Origin: Owenia fusiformis
Taxonomy: Eukaryota > Annelida > Polychaeta > Sabellida > Oweniidae
DNA: 64,000 nucleotides
Assembly (NCBI GenBank): GCA_903813345.2
Contig: CAIIXF020000006.1
Location: 33,145,524-33,209,523 of the forward strand
Direction of reading: 5' to 3'
Shown here: piece after piece, positions 11,423-22,111 of the stretch
Numbering within the stretch: position 1 is the first letter of the stretch
Layout: the number at the start of each line of letters is the position of its first letter
Position numbers and translations under genes: made by a program
Notes under the pieces: model-generated
What the model saw: only the letters and a program-made list of their open reading frames with translations
The model's database searches: none
What the model was told of the DNA's origin: nothing

Positions 11423-11704
11423 GGGAAAAGCACGGAAACTTCTAACAAACCCTCCAAACCTGCCTCTCAACCAGTCTCACGTAAAAATGCAACTGTTGTG
11501 CCATCTGGTGAGAATGAGAAGGTGGAGGTCTCAAGTGGTGACTCTCTGACGGAGTACTCCAAGGAGCCTTCTCAACCTTTTGGGGGGCTCCTCCAGCAAT
11601 GGAAGTCGAACACAAAAATTGAGAGTTCTGTAAGTGACGAGCCTGTGACGTCACAAAAAACTATGGCTACTGTGACGCAAATTCAACCACCAAATTTGGC
11701 GCAG
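11423..11704 (+). CDS. LIMA1-like: Exon: first GLLQQWKS helix motif, Ser/Pro-rich
   Basis: 282 bases, phase 0 to 0. Acceptor ttgttaacccag|GGG, donor TTGGCGCAG|GTTTGC. It encodes 94 residues starting GKSTETSNKPSKP. Residues about 41-60 (LTEYSKEPSQPFGGLLQQWK) match the pattern of the C-terminal modules (P-x-x-G-x-x-x-x-LL-x-x-WK), so this is an N-terminal, pre-LIM copy of that motif. Vertebrate EPLIN also carries short W/F-containing helices flanking its LIM domain; any actin contact is inferred from family. Confidence 0.82.
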
Positions 11705-12770
11705 GTTTGCACCCTCTTAGCTTTGCTGGTCTATTAAGGCCTCAACATATGATCACAAAGTCCCTTTATCATTTCAAACTGATTCTGATTCACATAAATT
11801 ATCTATTTATTTACATATATCTCGTATATACATGTATACATACAGGTAGAATGGCAAATGAATTATGTTTTGAGCCAGTAGCAGAAATATCAGTCTCATA
11901 ATATATCAATTTGTTTTTAGACACATAAACTTACCACAAAACACAAAGAATATGATATTTCACCTCTCATTTAATGCTAATTTCTGCTTCAATGTGGTGT
12001 TTGAAGCTGAGGCTTAAAGCTATGTCTGTGTAGCAATCATTTTTAAGATTTTTCTCACTAAATTTTAAAACAGAGAAATCAAAAATCTCATGCTTTTTAA
12101 ATTCCAAATGATCCAAATCCCAGAATGTAATTCTCACCCTCAATTACCTTAACTTTTATACAGTTGAACAGAGTTTGGGAGATATATATCTCTGTTTTAT
12201 GTGAGGACAAGTTCTGTTCAAAAATTTGGAAGTAATACAATATATTCATTGATGTTTTTTGTTTTAAAACATGCAAATTTTGGCAATACATTGGTTGTGG
12301 CCATTTTGAGACATACTCCCCTGTAGTGTTGTCTGACACTCATTAGATGTTAGATGGGATTTGCTTTGCCTTTGCATTGCAGTTATCTTGTTAATGTACA
12401 CATATAAATAACTTGTGAAATTTGTGAATTTGCATTAAATGTCACTCAAAATTGAAACTTCTGGTTTGGATTGAGTCAGAGTCTTGTGAATTGGCCAGAT
12501 ATGTCAATTTTTGGTTTTCATTTATAATGATCTTTGGCTCAGACCCTTTCAGGATGAGAATTACAGAGACTTCTCTTTTAAGCTTGCTTTAAGTTATTTC
12601 CAAGCTTTGTGATCATTTGTTGATAAATAAATGTAATAAATGAAAATGTGATAAATAATCAATTTAAACTTTAATTTAATTTATTTAATTTTTAATGGAT
12701 GCAATCAAAGTTTTGTGAGGACAGAAGACATGTGCCATGAACACATTGTTGTATATCACTGATCAACTTA

Positions 12771-12826
12771 ACCCTCTCAACACGACCTTCTCAACACGAC
12801 CCTCTCAACACGACCCTCTCAACACA
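12771..12826. repeat. 14-bp tandem repeat, about four copies
   Basis: The unit ACCCTCTCAACACG is repeated about four times, with one C-to-T variant. It is a simple intronic minisatellite. Confidence 0.85.
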
Positions 12827-13700
12827 CTACACATCAATTCTTTCCTGTCTGAATCTGAAATTCTCCTAATTTTGATAGTCTATAAGTAGCCGCAAATAAC
12901 AGACTTTCAAATGTTTGAAGCAATCTTTTAACATGCCAGTGTTTCCCATATAATCATAATTATCACATCGAACGAAGTTTACCTGCTAGTGTTTATGTTT
13001 ATGTTTATGTTTATTTATTATTTAAAATACACACGAAATACAATATATGAACTGGGTGACACTTTAAAAAGTGTATATTCCCAATATTAGGCAAAAATAA
13101 TACATGTGTGTTGTCATACCTATTAAATGCAGTTGGGGACCTGCCTATGTATTCATCTATTTGAACGAAAGTATTGATTTGTCACATCATAATAGACCAA
13201 ATGAGATAACGCTTTGGCATAATGTCAAAAGTGTTCTTGAATACAAAAATACCAATGAGTGCAAATATACTTACAATGTAGTTTGAACATTATTTGGAAC
13301 AGAGGCAAAATCAGGGGGTACAGCAGAGCTTAAAGGAAATATAAGTCAGTTTAGTAAAAATAAACAACAACAACAAAAAACACAAAAACAACATAACTGT
13401 ATGTGATTGAAATGTTACCATATGGGTCAGATATACTGAGCAATCATATTGAGAGCAGTTTTGTTCTTCGAAGAAACCAAAAGAGCATCCAAAAGAGCAT
13501 ACACGAGAGAAAGCATGATAAGGGCAATGGGTGATAAAGAGAAAGCAAAATATCAATTGAGTTAGTATGTTTCCAAAAATAGTTTTTTTAGTTCTCTTTT
13601 AAATGAATAGAGGCTTTTTATCTGTTTAAGTCTTTCTGGTAATTTGTTCCAAAGCTGGGGTATTGAAATGGATATAGATGATTTACAGTGTAAACTCTGT

Positions 13701-13796
13701 GGTATATATCACTATAATATTCAAATACTTTAAGACAAAGATGCGTTGGTATATATCACTATAATATTCAAATACTTTAAGACAAAGATGCGTTGG
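13701..13796. repeat. 47-bp tandem duplication, two identical copies
   Basis: Two identical 47-base units (13701-13747, 13748-13794), each starting GGTATATATCACTATAA and ending AAAGATGCGTT. Perfect identity points to a recent duplication. Confidence 0.9.
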
Positions 13797-14597
13797 CTTA
13801 TTTAGTTTTCCCCCCATCTCCTCAACTCCAAGCAAACTCTTTCAGAGAACAGATGCACCTAGAAAAGTACCAAGTTTCTTCCTTCCTATGATTAATTCAT
13901 TGCATTTCTCTCATCTGATATAACTTATTTTATTATTCATCACAAGTCATGTAAAATCTGCAATATTCTCATGCTATAGTAATTGCATGGCTGGAAATAA
14001 TCAACAAACCTAAACTTATCATTTGCGTAATGGATGGTTATAAGAAATATATGTGCAATATATATCAGGTATTTGTTCAAGAAACTAAAATATTGAAATT
14101 ACTGTATTAATTGTTGTCTAATAGTGACATATTGATTTGGTATAAATATTTTTACATTGCTTCTCCCCCTGATATAGAAAATTGCCTTTGCATGGGTATC
14201 TATGCGTATGTTCATTAGCGATATTTTGGTATACATAAAATTGCAACTGTTGTCCATGCTATAACTACAAAGTTCAATTAACTGAAATTACATTTTGCTT
14301 TAAACATGTAAAATCATCATATACTGTATTCCTGTAAAATGAAATAGATCAATTCAAGTAGAGATAATTACTTCTTTATTTATATTCCTTCTATATATTG
14401 TTATGGAAATCACAATGTAACATCAGGAGATTTATAAATATGCTACAGTGTATTAGATTTTTGTTTTAAATCTGTATTTTAGTTATTGCTTACATGGTAG
14501 TTAGATCACTCACCAATAACATCCATTTTATAGATGTTTGTAGTTTATACAGTACAACTAGGACTAGGGATTTGACTATACAGCAATGTGTTGTCAT

Positions 14598-14778
14598 GAA
14601 TTCTTCCAAGGAGGATTGATTCCCAGCATTATTTTATGATCTTTTTTTGACTGGCATGGAACAATGCTTGGTAATATTACTATAATGTTCATATCCAGAC
14701 AAAGTATTTTGTCAGGAGATGAACATTATGGTAATATTTTTGCTTGTCAATCCTAGGATCAATCCTTCTTGGAATCCA
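14598..14778. mobile_element. Small foldback element (about 180 bp)
   Basis: GAATTCTTCCAAGGAGGATTGATT at the left is complementary, with mismatches, to GATCAATCCTTCTTGGAATCC at the right. A second inner pair (GGTAATATTACTATAATGTTCAT / GATGAACATTATGGTAATATT) continues the stem. Probable MITE; target duplication not evident. Confidence 0.6.
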
Positions 14779-16263
14779 GCTAAACATTTGATATCTTTAT
14801 ATCTTTCAAATTTAGACTTTGATTTATTATTCTTTAATTAGATTATATAACTATACATTGCTGATAATCATTTCCCTGAATATTCTATTATACTAAATGC
14901 TTTTGCTTAGTCCTCAATGTGTCTTAGTGGTATTTTGTTTCAGTTGATAACCATGCATTTATTCTGAATTTGCATCTTTTAAAGGGTATATCAATTTTAC
15001 TGGGTCTCAACATATAGGAATTTATTACACAGCCACTAACAATACTTTTTTGTTGAAACCCAATGCTGTTTTGGGCAAAGCTAGTATTATGTAACAAAAA
15101 CAAAAAATGAACAAGTAATATTGCAGCCTGATTATTAGCTCACGACTAATTAATACTCAGTAATAAATATTGCTCATGCATGCTTGCACATTTGGAAAAC
15201 TGATACTGCTTCATTGCATATTGCAACAATAGTAATGGAAATAACAGTTTCATTTCAGTCTATTCATGGGTAGTTTTCAAGGGATTACAGGCACTGTGTG
15301 CTTTTGCACACAAAGTATACAGTGAGGAGCTGTAATCTCTTGGCTACTGCACATGTAATATTACAAAGGTTCTACCAACTGCATTTGGCTGCTGAATGTA
15401 CATGGTATGGTACAAGAGGCAAGGAAATGGAAAGAAATAAAATATTTTCCTTTTTTCTCAAACATTTAGTCGTCTTTTTATTTCACTTTTTTATACTAAC
15501 TTTTTATTTCTGTATGAACATCTTAACATTGCACTTAATGGGGGTTGTCATGGTTTATTTTGTATACACTCCAAAAATTCACTTTAGAGAGTGCTATTTT
15601 TGCATTTCACAGTTATTGCACCTTACAGTTTGGACCATAAATGAAGTGAGGATTTTCCATGTTAAAAATAAGAGAATTTTCAGGAGGCCATACATCAGTG
15701 GATGAGAGTATACAAAATGTAAATAAAATATACAAATGTTTGGGGACATGTATCTAGACAATATTAGAAACTATGAACTTTCAAACCACCATGGTTTGGA
15801 AATGGTGATAGAAAATTGATTTAAATCATTTATTTATGGTCCAACTTGTAGTTCACCTCAGTGACAAAGCTGAAACTCATCACCGAAACATCACTGCGCA
15901 TACTGCCACTTTTCATTTCCTTTTATAGTCTTTTACTTGTGCACAAACGTCAAATTCAAAAGAAGTCCCACATACTTTCTAATTTTTGCCATTTCTGGCA
16001 AACAGTTCTATTAATATTGATTCTCATGTATATTGTGATATATTGGGAATTTGAAAGTGGTGGATTGAACGATGAAGATGGTGTACTGCAACTTATCTCT
16101 ATTTTTCATAGATATCATGGTGTCTGCAGTTGGGTAAAATATTTAAAACATATTTATAAAGTGAAGCTGACCCAGCTACTCCTTCCCTATCATGTTTGGG
16201 GGTAAGGAATATTCAATGTGTCACATATTTGTTGGTTAACAGTGATTTAATATGTTTATCTAG

Positions 16264-16385
16264 GGAGGAGACAGCATGTGTAAGGTTTGTGGTAAAAGGG
16301 TCTATGAGATGGAGAAGCAGATAGCAGACAAAGCAATCTACCACAAGTCTTGTTTCCGCTGCAACCATTGCCACAGGGTGTTGGG
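16264..16385 (+). CDS. LIMA1-like: Exon: LIM domain, first zinc module
   Basis: 122 bases, phase 0 in, phase 2 out. Acceptor tgtttatctag|GGA, donor TTGGG|GTAAGC. It encodes GGDSMCKVCGKRVYEMEKQ and onward to HRVLG, giving C6-x2-C9-x17-H27-x2-C30 (first zinc site) and then C33-x2-C36, the first half of the second site. Spacing is canonical for LIM. The V-Y-x-M-E sequence after the second Cys matches EPLIN-class LIM domains. LIM domains are protein-interaction zinc modules; in this class they act in actin-associated scaffolds. Confidence 0.95.
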
Positions 16386-17463
16386 GTAAGCAGCCATTAC
16401 TTCAAAAATAAACAGGCATCTTATCATTTCAACTGTCAGCATTGTAAACTAAAAGCAAAATGTTCATTACTTTCACATTGAAAATACAATTTTAAATTTT
16501 AGTGGTCTACAATTGAATAAAATAAACTTAATACATTACCACTAACAGTAGATGTCTTACAACCATCGATACAGGAAGATATAGTTAAGTCCTATGTCTG
16601 TCAGTATTTCCTGTATAAGATGTGTTTTTGGTCTGGCCCTAGGGGGTGTGTAAGGGATGGATAAAAGAGGAACTTCTGTTATTTTGAGACCTCCATGAAA
16701 GAGTAGGTTGCAAATATTATACCATTTTTCAGATGAAACATTAATTGTATCTTTTTTTCAACCTATGACCCAGGTTTTGTATTTTCTGCCTATTCAACAG
16801 TTTTTGACAGGTAGATTTTGAATATCAACAGGAGATTTTAAACATTACCTACCTGAGTATTATGGTGTAGGGGAACAATCGATGCCATGCATTATGGATA
16901 TACATATAGCATGTGAAATATCTGAGCATATGTAGCTGATAAGTTTTTTTTTATTATTATTGTTAGAAAATGTCATGCTGATTTCTATATCAAAAATAAC
17001 CATCATACAGACAAGATATTAATCTATTAGTGTATTATAATAAATCTGTGTTGAATGGTATAAAAATATTTAATTCTATTGAGGTGAATACCTATGCATC
17101 TTTCACAAGCAATATTGCCCAAAGCCTGGAAGGCTAGGGGAATATTCATGTCAACACAGGTATTCAGCAAAAATAGAATGAGATATATGTTTTATTATTC
17201 ATTGTTAATATTCCTCTTACCATTAAATGCAAATCAGCTTACCTTTTATGGCAGAGTTGTGGGAGAAATTTGAATTAATGCCAGGTGATTCGCTCCTGCT
17301 GCTATATCCATATACATGTATTATATCCATTCATGGATAAAAATCATATTACTCAGAAGTCATAGGATATTATCTATTTATTTCCTAGTCATATGTATTA
17401 CATAGACCAATCAGAGAGTGAGAGTGAATATGACAGTGATATTATAATCATCTCTATTTTCAG
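16386..17463. other. Intron splitting the LIM domain
   Basis: AT-rich, phase 2 intron of about 1.1 kb. Nothing else recognised. Confidence 0.7.
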
Positions 17464-17537
17464 ACTGGGAAACTATGCCTCATTGGAAGGACAACTTTTC
17501 TGCAAGCCTCACTTTATTGAAATCTTCAAGTCGAAAG
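17464..17537 (+). CDS. LIMA1-like: Exon: LIM domain, second zinc module
   Basis: 74 bases, phase 2 in, phase 1 out. Acceptor ctctattttcag|ACT, donor AAAG|GTATGC. It encodes [20 protein letters not shown] and onward to FKSK. C54 and H57 (CKPH, numbered from the exon at 16264) complete the second zinc site with x17 from C36, so the domain is complete: C-x2-C-x17-H-x2-C-x2-C-x2-C-x17-C-x2-H. GNYASL..x..FCKPHF followed by FKSKGNY is the EPLIN-family signature. Confidence 0.95.
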
Positions 17538-18075
17538 GTATGCTGCTTTTGATATAGATAAGCAAAGAATAGTAAATGTGTCCTACTTTGCAGTTTGTTC
17601 CTGCATTAAGGACTTAATGTTCTCATAGACATGTATAAGATATTTAAGCTTATATAATGTGCATTTTATGCGATATGATTTCTGGTGGTTTTACGCTTAT
17701 TAAGCTTAAGAAGCAGTGGAATTGTTATTTATATTGAATGATGCTTTTACTCTCATGATTTCAGGCAATTATTCCAATGAGGGATTCAGTAGGCAACTTT
17801 TTAGTAAATCTCTTGAAATGAAAAGTAGTACTAGAAGAATCAAGATACCCTCTGTAAATAAAAAAAATAGTGCATGGTCCTTTATCAGTCATAGCATTTT
17901 CAACATTCTGTTTAATTATAGTAAACTCTTAGAATTGTATAAACATGTTTAGTACAAGTGGCTTGAAACTTGAAATGAAGAAACAGGTTTATAAATGCAA
18001 CTTAATCGTAAGATTGAAAATTGATGCATATTGGTCAACTTTCACAATACAATTGTGTGATCATGCGTGTATCTG

Positions 18076-18111
18076 ATCCCCCATAGTGGACAATCCCCCA
18101 TCGTGGACAAG
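18076..18111. repeat. 17-bp direct duplication
   Basis: ATCCCCCAT[AC]GTGGACA occurs twice in tandem. Intronic, no function evident. Confidence 0.7.
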
Positions 18112-18450
18112 AATTTTTAACATTTCAAAAAAAATTAAAAAGACCCCAAAACTCTAAGTCACATTAGTACTACAAGAGTTGTGATGAAAACATAGGTCGT
18201 AATCTAGGCCTTATCAAATTTTTTAAATTTCTGACACTACCCTTTTTTTATTTTTCTTATCCATGAGGTCCATGATAAACAAACAGTCACACTAATGATT
18301 CAAACCTTTCTCACTTTCACCATGTTATGTTTGGTCAAAGTATCCATATTTATTATGCACCTCATTAAAATACTCAAATCTGATTGGTTCTTAGTTGCTT
18401 GTAATTTGGCAATACTCTGCTCTTTTCTGAAAACTGCTGGATATTTTTTT

Positions 18451-18486
18451 AATATCTGACCCTTTCGAGAAAAAGGGTCGGATATT
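18451..18486. repeat. Small hairpin
   Basis: AATATCTGACCCTTT pairs with AAAGGGTCGGATATT across a loop of about 6 bases, with one mismatch. Confidence 0.75.
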
Positions 18487-18842
18487 TTTTCAATGTTTTT
18501 GCAACATTCCCACTTCAGAGTTTTATTTCTTAATAACTGGAGTACTACTTAAAGCTTACATCTGAAACTGGCGAAAAATAGAAGAAAAAAATGCACTTAA
18601 TCAATCACAATTACCCTTATCATTCAAAAGTTACATATAATTCTGCAAGAACGTCTCGAATAAATAAAAATTAAATTCCCGGGGCAAATATTTTCGTCCA
18701 GTGTAGCGAATAAAGTGGCTGAAAGTTGTCTGAGTTTTGAAAGAAAAAATAAATAAATGTCAAAATAATGTCAACTAAACGACAGTTTAAGCCTGTACTC
18801 CAGTAAGTACTCCACTTAACTTTGATTGGGAGGTGCATAATA

Positions 18843-18987
18843 AAACAAATACTGGATGATCAGGAGCTGGATATGGCCAGAATACCTATCCTCGAAAAAA
18901 TATTGGGCTCGGCTGCCGCCTCGCCCAATATTTTTTCTCGAATAGGTATTCTGCCATATCCAGCTCCTGATCATCCAGTATTTGTTT
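18843..18987. mobile_element. Long near-perfect hairpin, probable foldback/MITE
   Basis: The left arm 18843-18908 (AAACAAATACTGGATGATCA ... AATATTGGGC) and right arm 18923-18987 are near-perfect complements of about 65 bases, with a 14-base loop TCGGCTGCCGCCTC. Weaker complementarity continues outward (GAGGTGCATAATA before, TATTATACCTC after). The transcript of this intron would fold into a stable stem. GGTGCATAATA is also inverted at about 18351 (TTATGCACCTC), suggesting a larger original element. Confidence 0.8.
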
Positions 18988-20508
18988 AATATTATACCTC
19001 TGAATGTTTTGATTGGATAATGTGAAAAATGATTAATCAAGCACCATAAACCCTTTTCAATTTACAGAGGGTAGTCCATATATGCCATATTAAGCACAGT
19101 GTACTTCAAACTTTGAATACATCCCAAGGTCATTTGAATAAGCACCTGTATAATATGCAAGAATTTTATATCATCAAGGATAGATACAATATGTGGTGTA
19201 AAAATATTGCCCAGAGTATAGTGGTGCCTAATGTGGAGTATATGGTACTCGAAAATTTGAAATTGCATGTAAGGACAATTATTTGTACTCAAATTTTTTT
19301 CCAAAGATTACGTTTGTGCATTGTCGAAATGAGCTGTAAAATAATGAATTAAGTCACTGAGTGGTGAAATGTCTTTCAGAGAGAAACATTTTCAAAGAAT
19401 TATCACATTCTTAATTTATAAGTTTTATTTTGGAGAAATCCATAGTTTACAATCAATAGATCTAGTTAATTTTTTTTTAATAATTTCCCAATTTGATGCT
19501 TATCATAGATCTACTTTGAGTTGATTTTGTAACCTGTTCGACCTAAGTATGTATATAGGCATTTGCTGACAAACAGTTTCTAAGACATTTCATCCATGTG
19601 CATGTTGGGATTCCAGGCCTAAGGTACGCAATGCAACATGTCGAACAGGAGAGAGGAAAAACAGATGCTGATTGGTTTCGCTGGTCACTACAATTTGTCA
19701 AAACTCCAAGTATATCTCAGTCTTATCTTGCTGAAACAAGATGCATTGAAATCATCGTTTGATTTGAACTGAAAATTTCATCGCAGTTGTAATATTTTCT
19801 CAATTCATTGTCTGCTTTGGTTACGAATTAATTTGACGTGTTTGACATTTTTTGTGTAATGATGTTCCTCACATTGTTCACAGTGTAAAGCCTTACCGCA
19901 CCGGGGTTTAACCCAATTTTAACATCAATCAGTTTGGAGGAATATAGAGAATCCCTCTGCAGTCTGTACATCTGTACATCATTTTTCCATCTCAATACTG
20001 TTGGTCTGGTGTTGCTTTTGCTTTAAACAGACATGTTGACATGTTTTGTACATTAATGATTTTTGAACTTCAGTACCACAATGTTCACAATGTCCAGTTT
20101 CTCCCTCCAGATTATTGTCTATGTATTAGTGTGAAATTTTAAAGTTAATTATATAGAACTACTTGAAAGCACAATACATTGTCACCTGACATTTTCCTTG
20201 ATAAGTTGGCCATTTTGAAAAAATGGTGGCAGTTTTTATGTTTGTAATTTTACATTTTTTCTACAACTCAAAAGGTAATACTTATTCTTCTCTTGTCTTG
20301 AATTAAAATTTTATCGGCACCTAAAATTCTTAGCTAATAGCTACCTACTTTTTCAACTCAATTATTCTTTAAAAAGATCAAAAAATTATGACAAAAAATT
20401 GTGAAATTCAAATTTCAAAAAGTAGTTTTTGTGAAAGAAGGATTTTTGCTGCTCTGGTGCGATTTTAATGTGTCAAGAACTAGGTAGAATGCAGTGGGTT
20501 GAAGCTGG

Positions 20509-20630
20509 GAACGTTACGGCTATACACTGTGTTGTTGAAACAATCATGGAAATGTTACGGGTATACACTGTGTTGTTGAAACAATCATGGGAACGTTACG
20601 GCTATACACTGTGTTGTTGAAACAATCATG
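20509..20630. repeat. 41-bp tandem repeat, three copies
   Basis: Units at 20509-20549, 20550-20590 and 20591-20630 share [GA]AA[CT]GTTACGG[CG]TATACACTG and GTTGAAACAATCATG. The middle copy has three substitutions. Confidence 0.9.
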
Positions 20631-21362
20631 CACTTTCAAACCTTTATGTGTTATATTCCAACTAAACATGTGAAAGCTGAATCCTTGGCTGCAATCCTTT
20701 CATGTATCAAAATCGCTTTTTGAACATCCATTGATGCTTCGCTTTGTATCCCTACTACTGGATAAAGTATGTATAGTGATTGGTGATACTGTTGTCTTAG
20801 TCATATCTGATCATAATAATAGAGACAACAAATTGCCAAAATTGTATTTGACCATTTAACAAATACAAACATATATATAAGTATTTATTAAATGTCATAC
20901 TATGCATTGTATTCTAACCATATATAAGATTGCATTATGATTTTGCAGGACCTTTTGAATGTCATACATAGGTTTCCCAGTAATACATGAATTGTAAAAT
21001 TACATGCAAGGAAAAAATAATTAAGAATTTCATGTATCACTAATTATCCCAACGAACGTAGTTTAAGTAGGGATATAGAAAAGCCATCCATCCTGTCCAA
21101 TCAATTGTCCTTCCGTATGTACGTCTGTACAAACATCTGTCCAGATGATAACTTAAATATGTTTGATGGATTTACTTACAAGATCTCGTTAAACTATGGC
21201 TTTATTATACTGAAATTGAAGTATTGCAAGTTATTCGTTTGTTGGGATTGCCACTCAGTGGAGTTTTCTAGTTTATGTATGACATTCTGGATTAAGATTG
21301 CTACAGCCATATGTAATGCAAAACTTGCATGTTTATTTGTGTGTTTTTACTAACAACTAAAG

Positions 21363-21455
21363 GTAATTATGACGAGGGGTTCGGTCGTGCTAAGCATTCA
21401 ACACACTGGGTAGAACCTTCTACTAATAAAGAGGATGTAGCAGATACGAAATCTG
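21363..21455 (+). CDS. LIMA1-like: Exon: EPLIN-type NYDEGFG extension after the LIM domain
   Basis: 93 bases, phase 1 to 1. Acceptor actaacaactaaag|GT, donor AAATCTG|GTGAGT. It encodes (G)NYDEGFGRAKHSTHWVEP then STNKEDVADTKS. NYDEGFG..xH...W directly after the LIM domain is the strongest single family marker in the window and is shared with vertebrate EPLIN. As a phase 1 to 1 exon it could be skipped in frame. Confidence 0.93.
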
Positions 21456-21533
21456 GTGAGTAATTCATGAATTCAGTCATGCAGAAAGTGGGAAAGCTGG
21501 ATAACTAGGTTACATATTGATAAGTGCCATGTA

Positions 21534-22109
21534 CAGGGTGGTCAAAAAAAATGGAAACCCTGCATTTTCCTTATATCTCTGTCACTTTAATAAAATTACT
21601 CTCTGATATTTCATACATTTGTACACCATTCATTTTCCTACCACCCTACCACATTTCATGACCATCAGACTGATAGTCACAATTTTACAGCACTTTGAAT
21701 AACATGCTTCAGATTTGGCCATTATCGCGCTGTAGGCAAAACAGCACTGTTGTCAATGACCCGAATGCATTCCTCAGCAGGTATGGCCTGAATGACATAA
21801 ATGATCTCACTTTTGAGGTTTGCAATTGTCCTGGGGTCATTCTCATATACTCTATCTCTGCCATATCCCCACAGGTAGGGACATTTTAGACGATGAGTAC
21901 AGGTTTCCCCACAACGCAATAGTGGCCACTGGGCATGTTCTTTAAAGTACTGTAACATTGTGACTATCAATCTGATGGTCATGAAATAAAGTAGGCTCGT
22001 AGCAAATTAAATGATGTACACAAGTGTAAAATATCAGGGAGTTATTTCATAAAATGACAAAGATGTGAGGAAAATGGTATGAGGGTTTCCACTTTTTTTG
22101 ACCACCCTG
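21534..22109. mobile_element. Tc1/mariner-type element, internally deleted, inserted in satellite DNA
   Basis: 576 bp. The left terminus CAGGGTGGTCAAAAAAAATGG and right terminus CCACTTTTTTTGACCACCCTG are inverted repeats flanked by TA on each side (21532-21533, 22110-22111). Further inner inverted blocks occur (CATGACCATCAGACTGATAGTC at 21658 and its near complement at about 21962). The interior carries a fragment of a DDE transposase C-terminus on the minus strand. The TA target lies in a satellite monomer (GTGCCATG-TA). Confidence 0.85.
21722..21982 (-). pseudogene. Remnant of mariner-type transposase, C-terminal part
   Basis: The minus-strand frame of 86 codons contains LWGYGRDRVYENDPRTI followed by ANLKSEI..VIQAIPAEECIRVIDN. 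The L-W-G-Y-x-x-x-x-V-Y-x-x-x-P-x-T-I-x-x-L-K pattern is typical of the region after the last catalytic Asp in Tc1/mariner-superfamily transposases from invertebrates. The catalytic core upstream is absent, so the copy is dead. Confidence 0.75.
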
Positions 22110-22111
22110 TA

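Larger units (their letters stand above)
11705..16263. other. Intron with minisatellites and a small foldback; no gene seen
   Basis: Contains a 14-bp tandem array (12771-12826), a GTTTAT microsatellite (12991-13020), a 47-bp tandem duplication (13701-13796) and a foldback (14598-14778). ORFs of up to 135 codons near 15298-16205 have no recognisable protein features. Confidence 0.6.
17538..21362. other. Intron with hairpins and minisatellites
   Basis: Holds a 17-bp duplication (18076-18111), a small palindrome (18451-18486), a long near-perfect hairpin (18843-18987), a three-copy 41-bp repeat (20509-20630) and a truncated copy of the CCCA.CGAACG dispersed family starting at about 21046. A TACTAAC branch-point consensus lies just upstream of the 3' splice site (21348-21354). 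No coding frame of note. Confidence 0.6.

Noticed and set aside
15298-16205. ORFs of 135 and 114 codons before the LIM exon
   Set aside because: AT-rich, hydrophobic by base composition, no acceptor/donor in phase and no recognisable motif.
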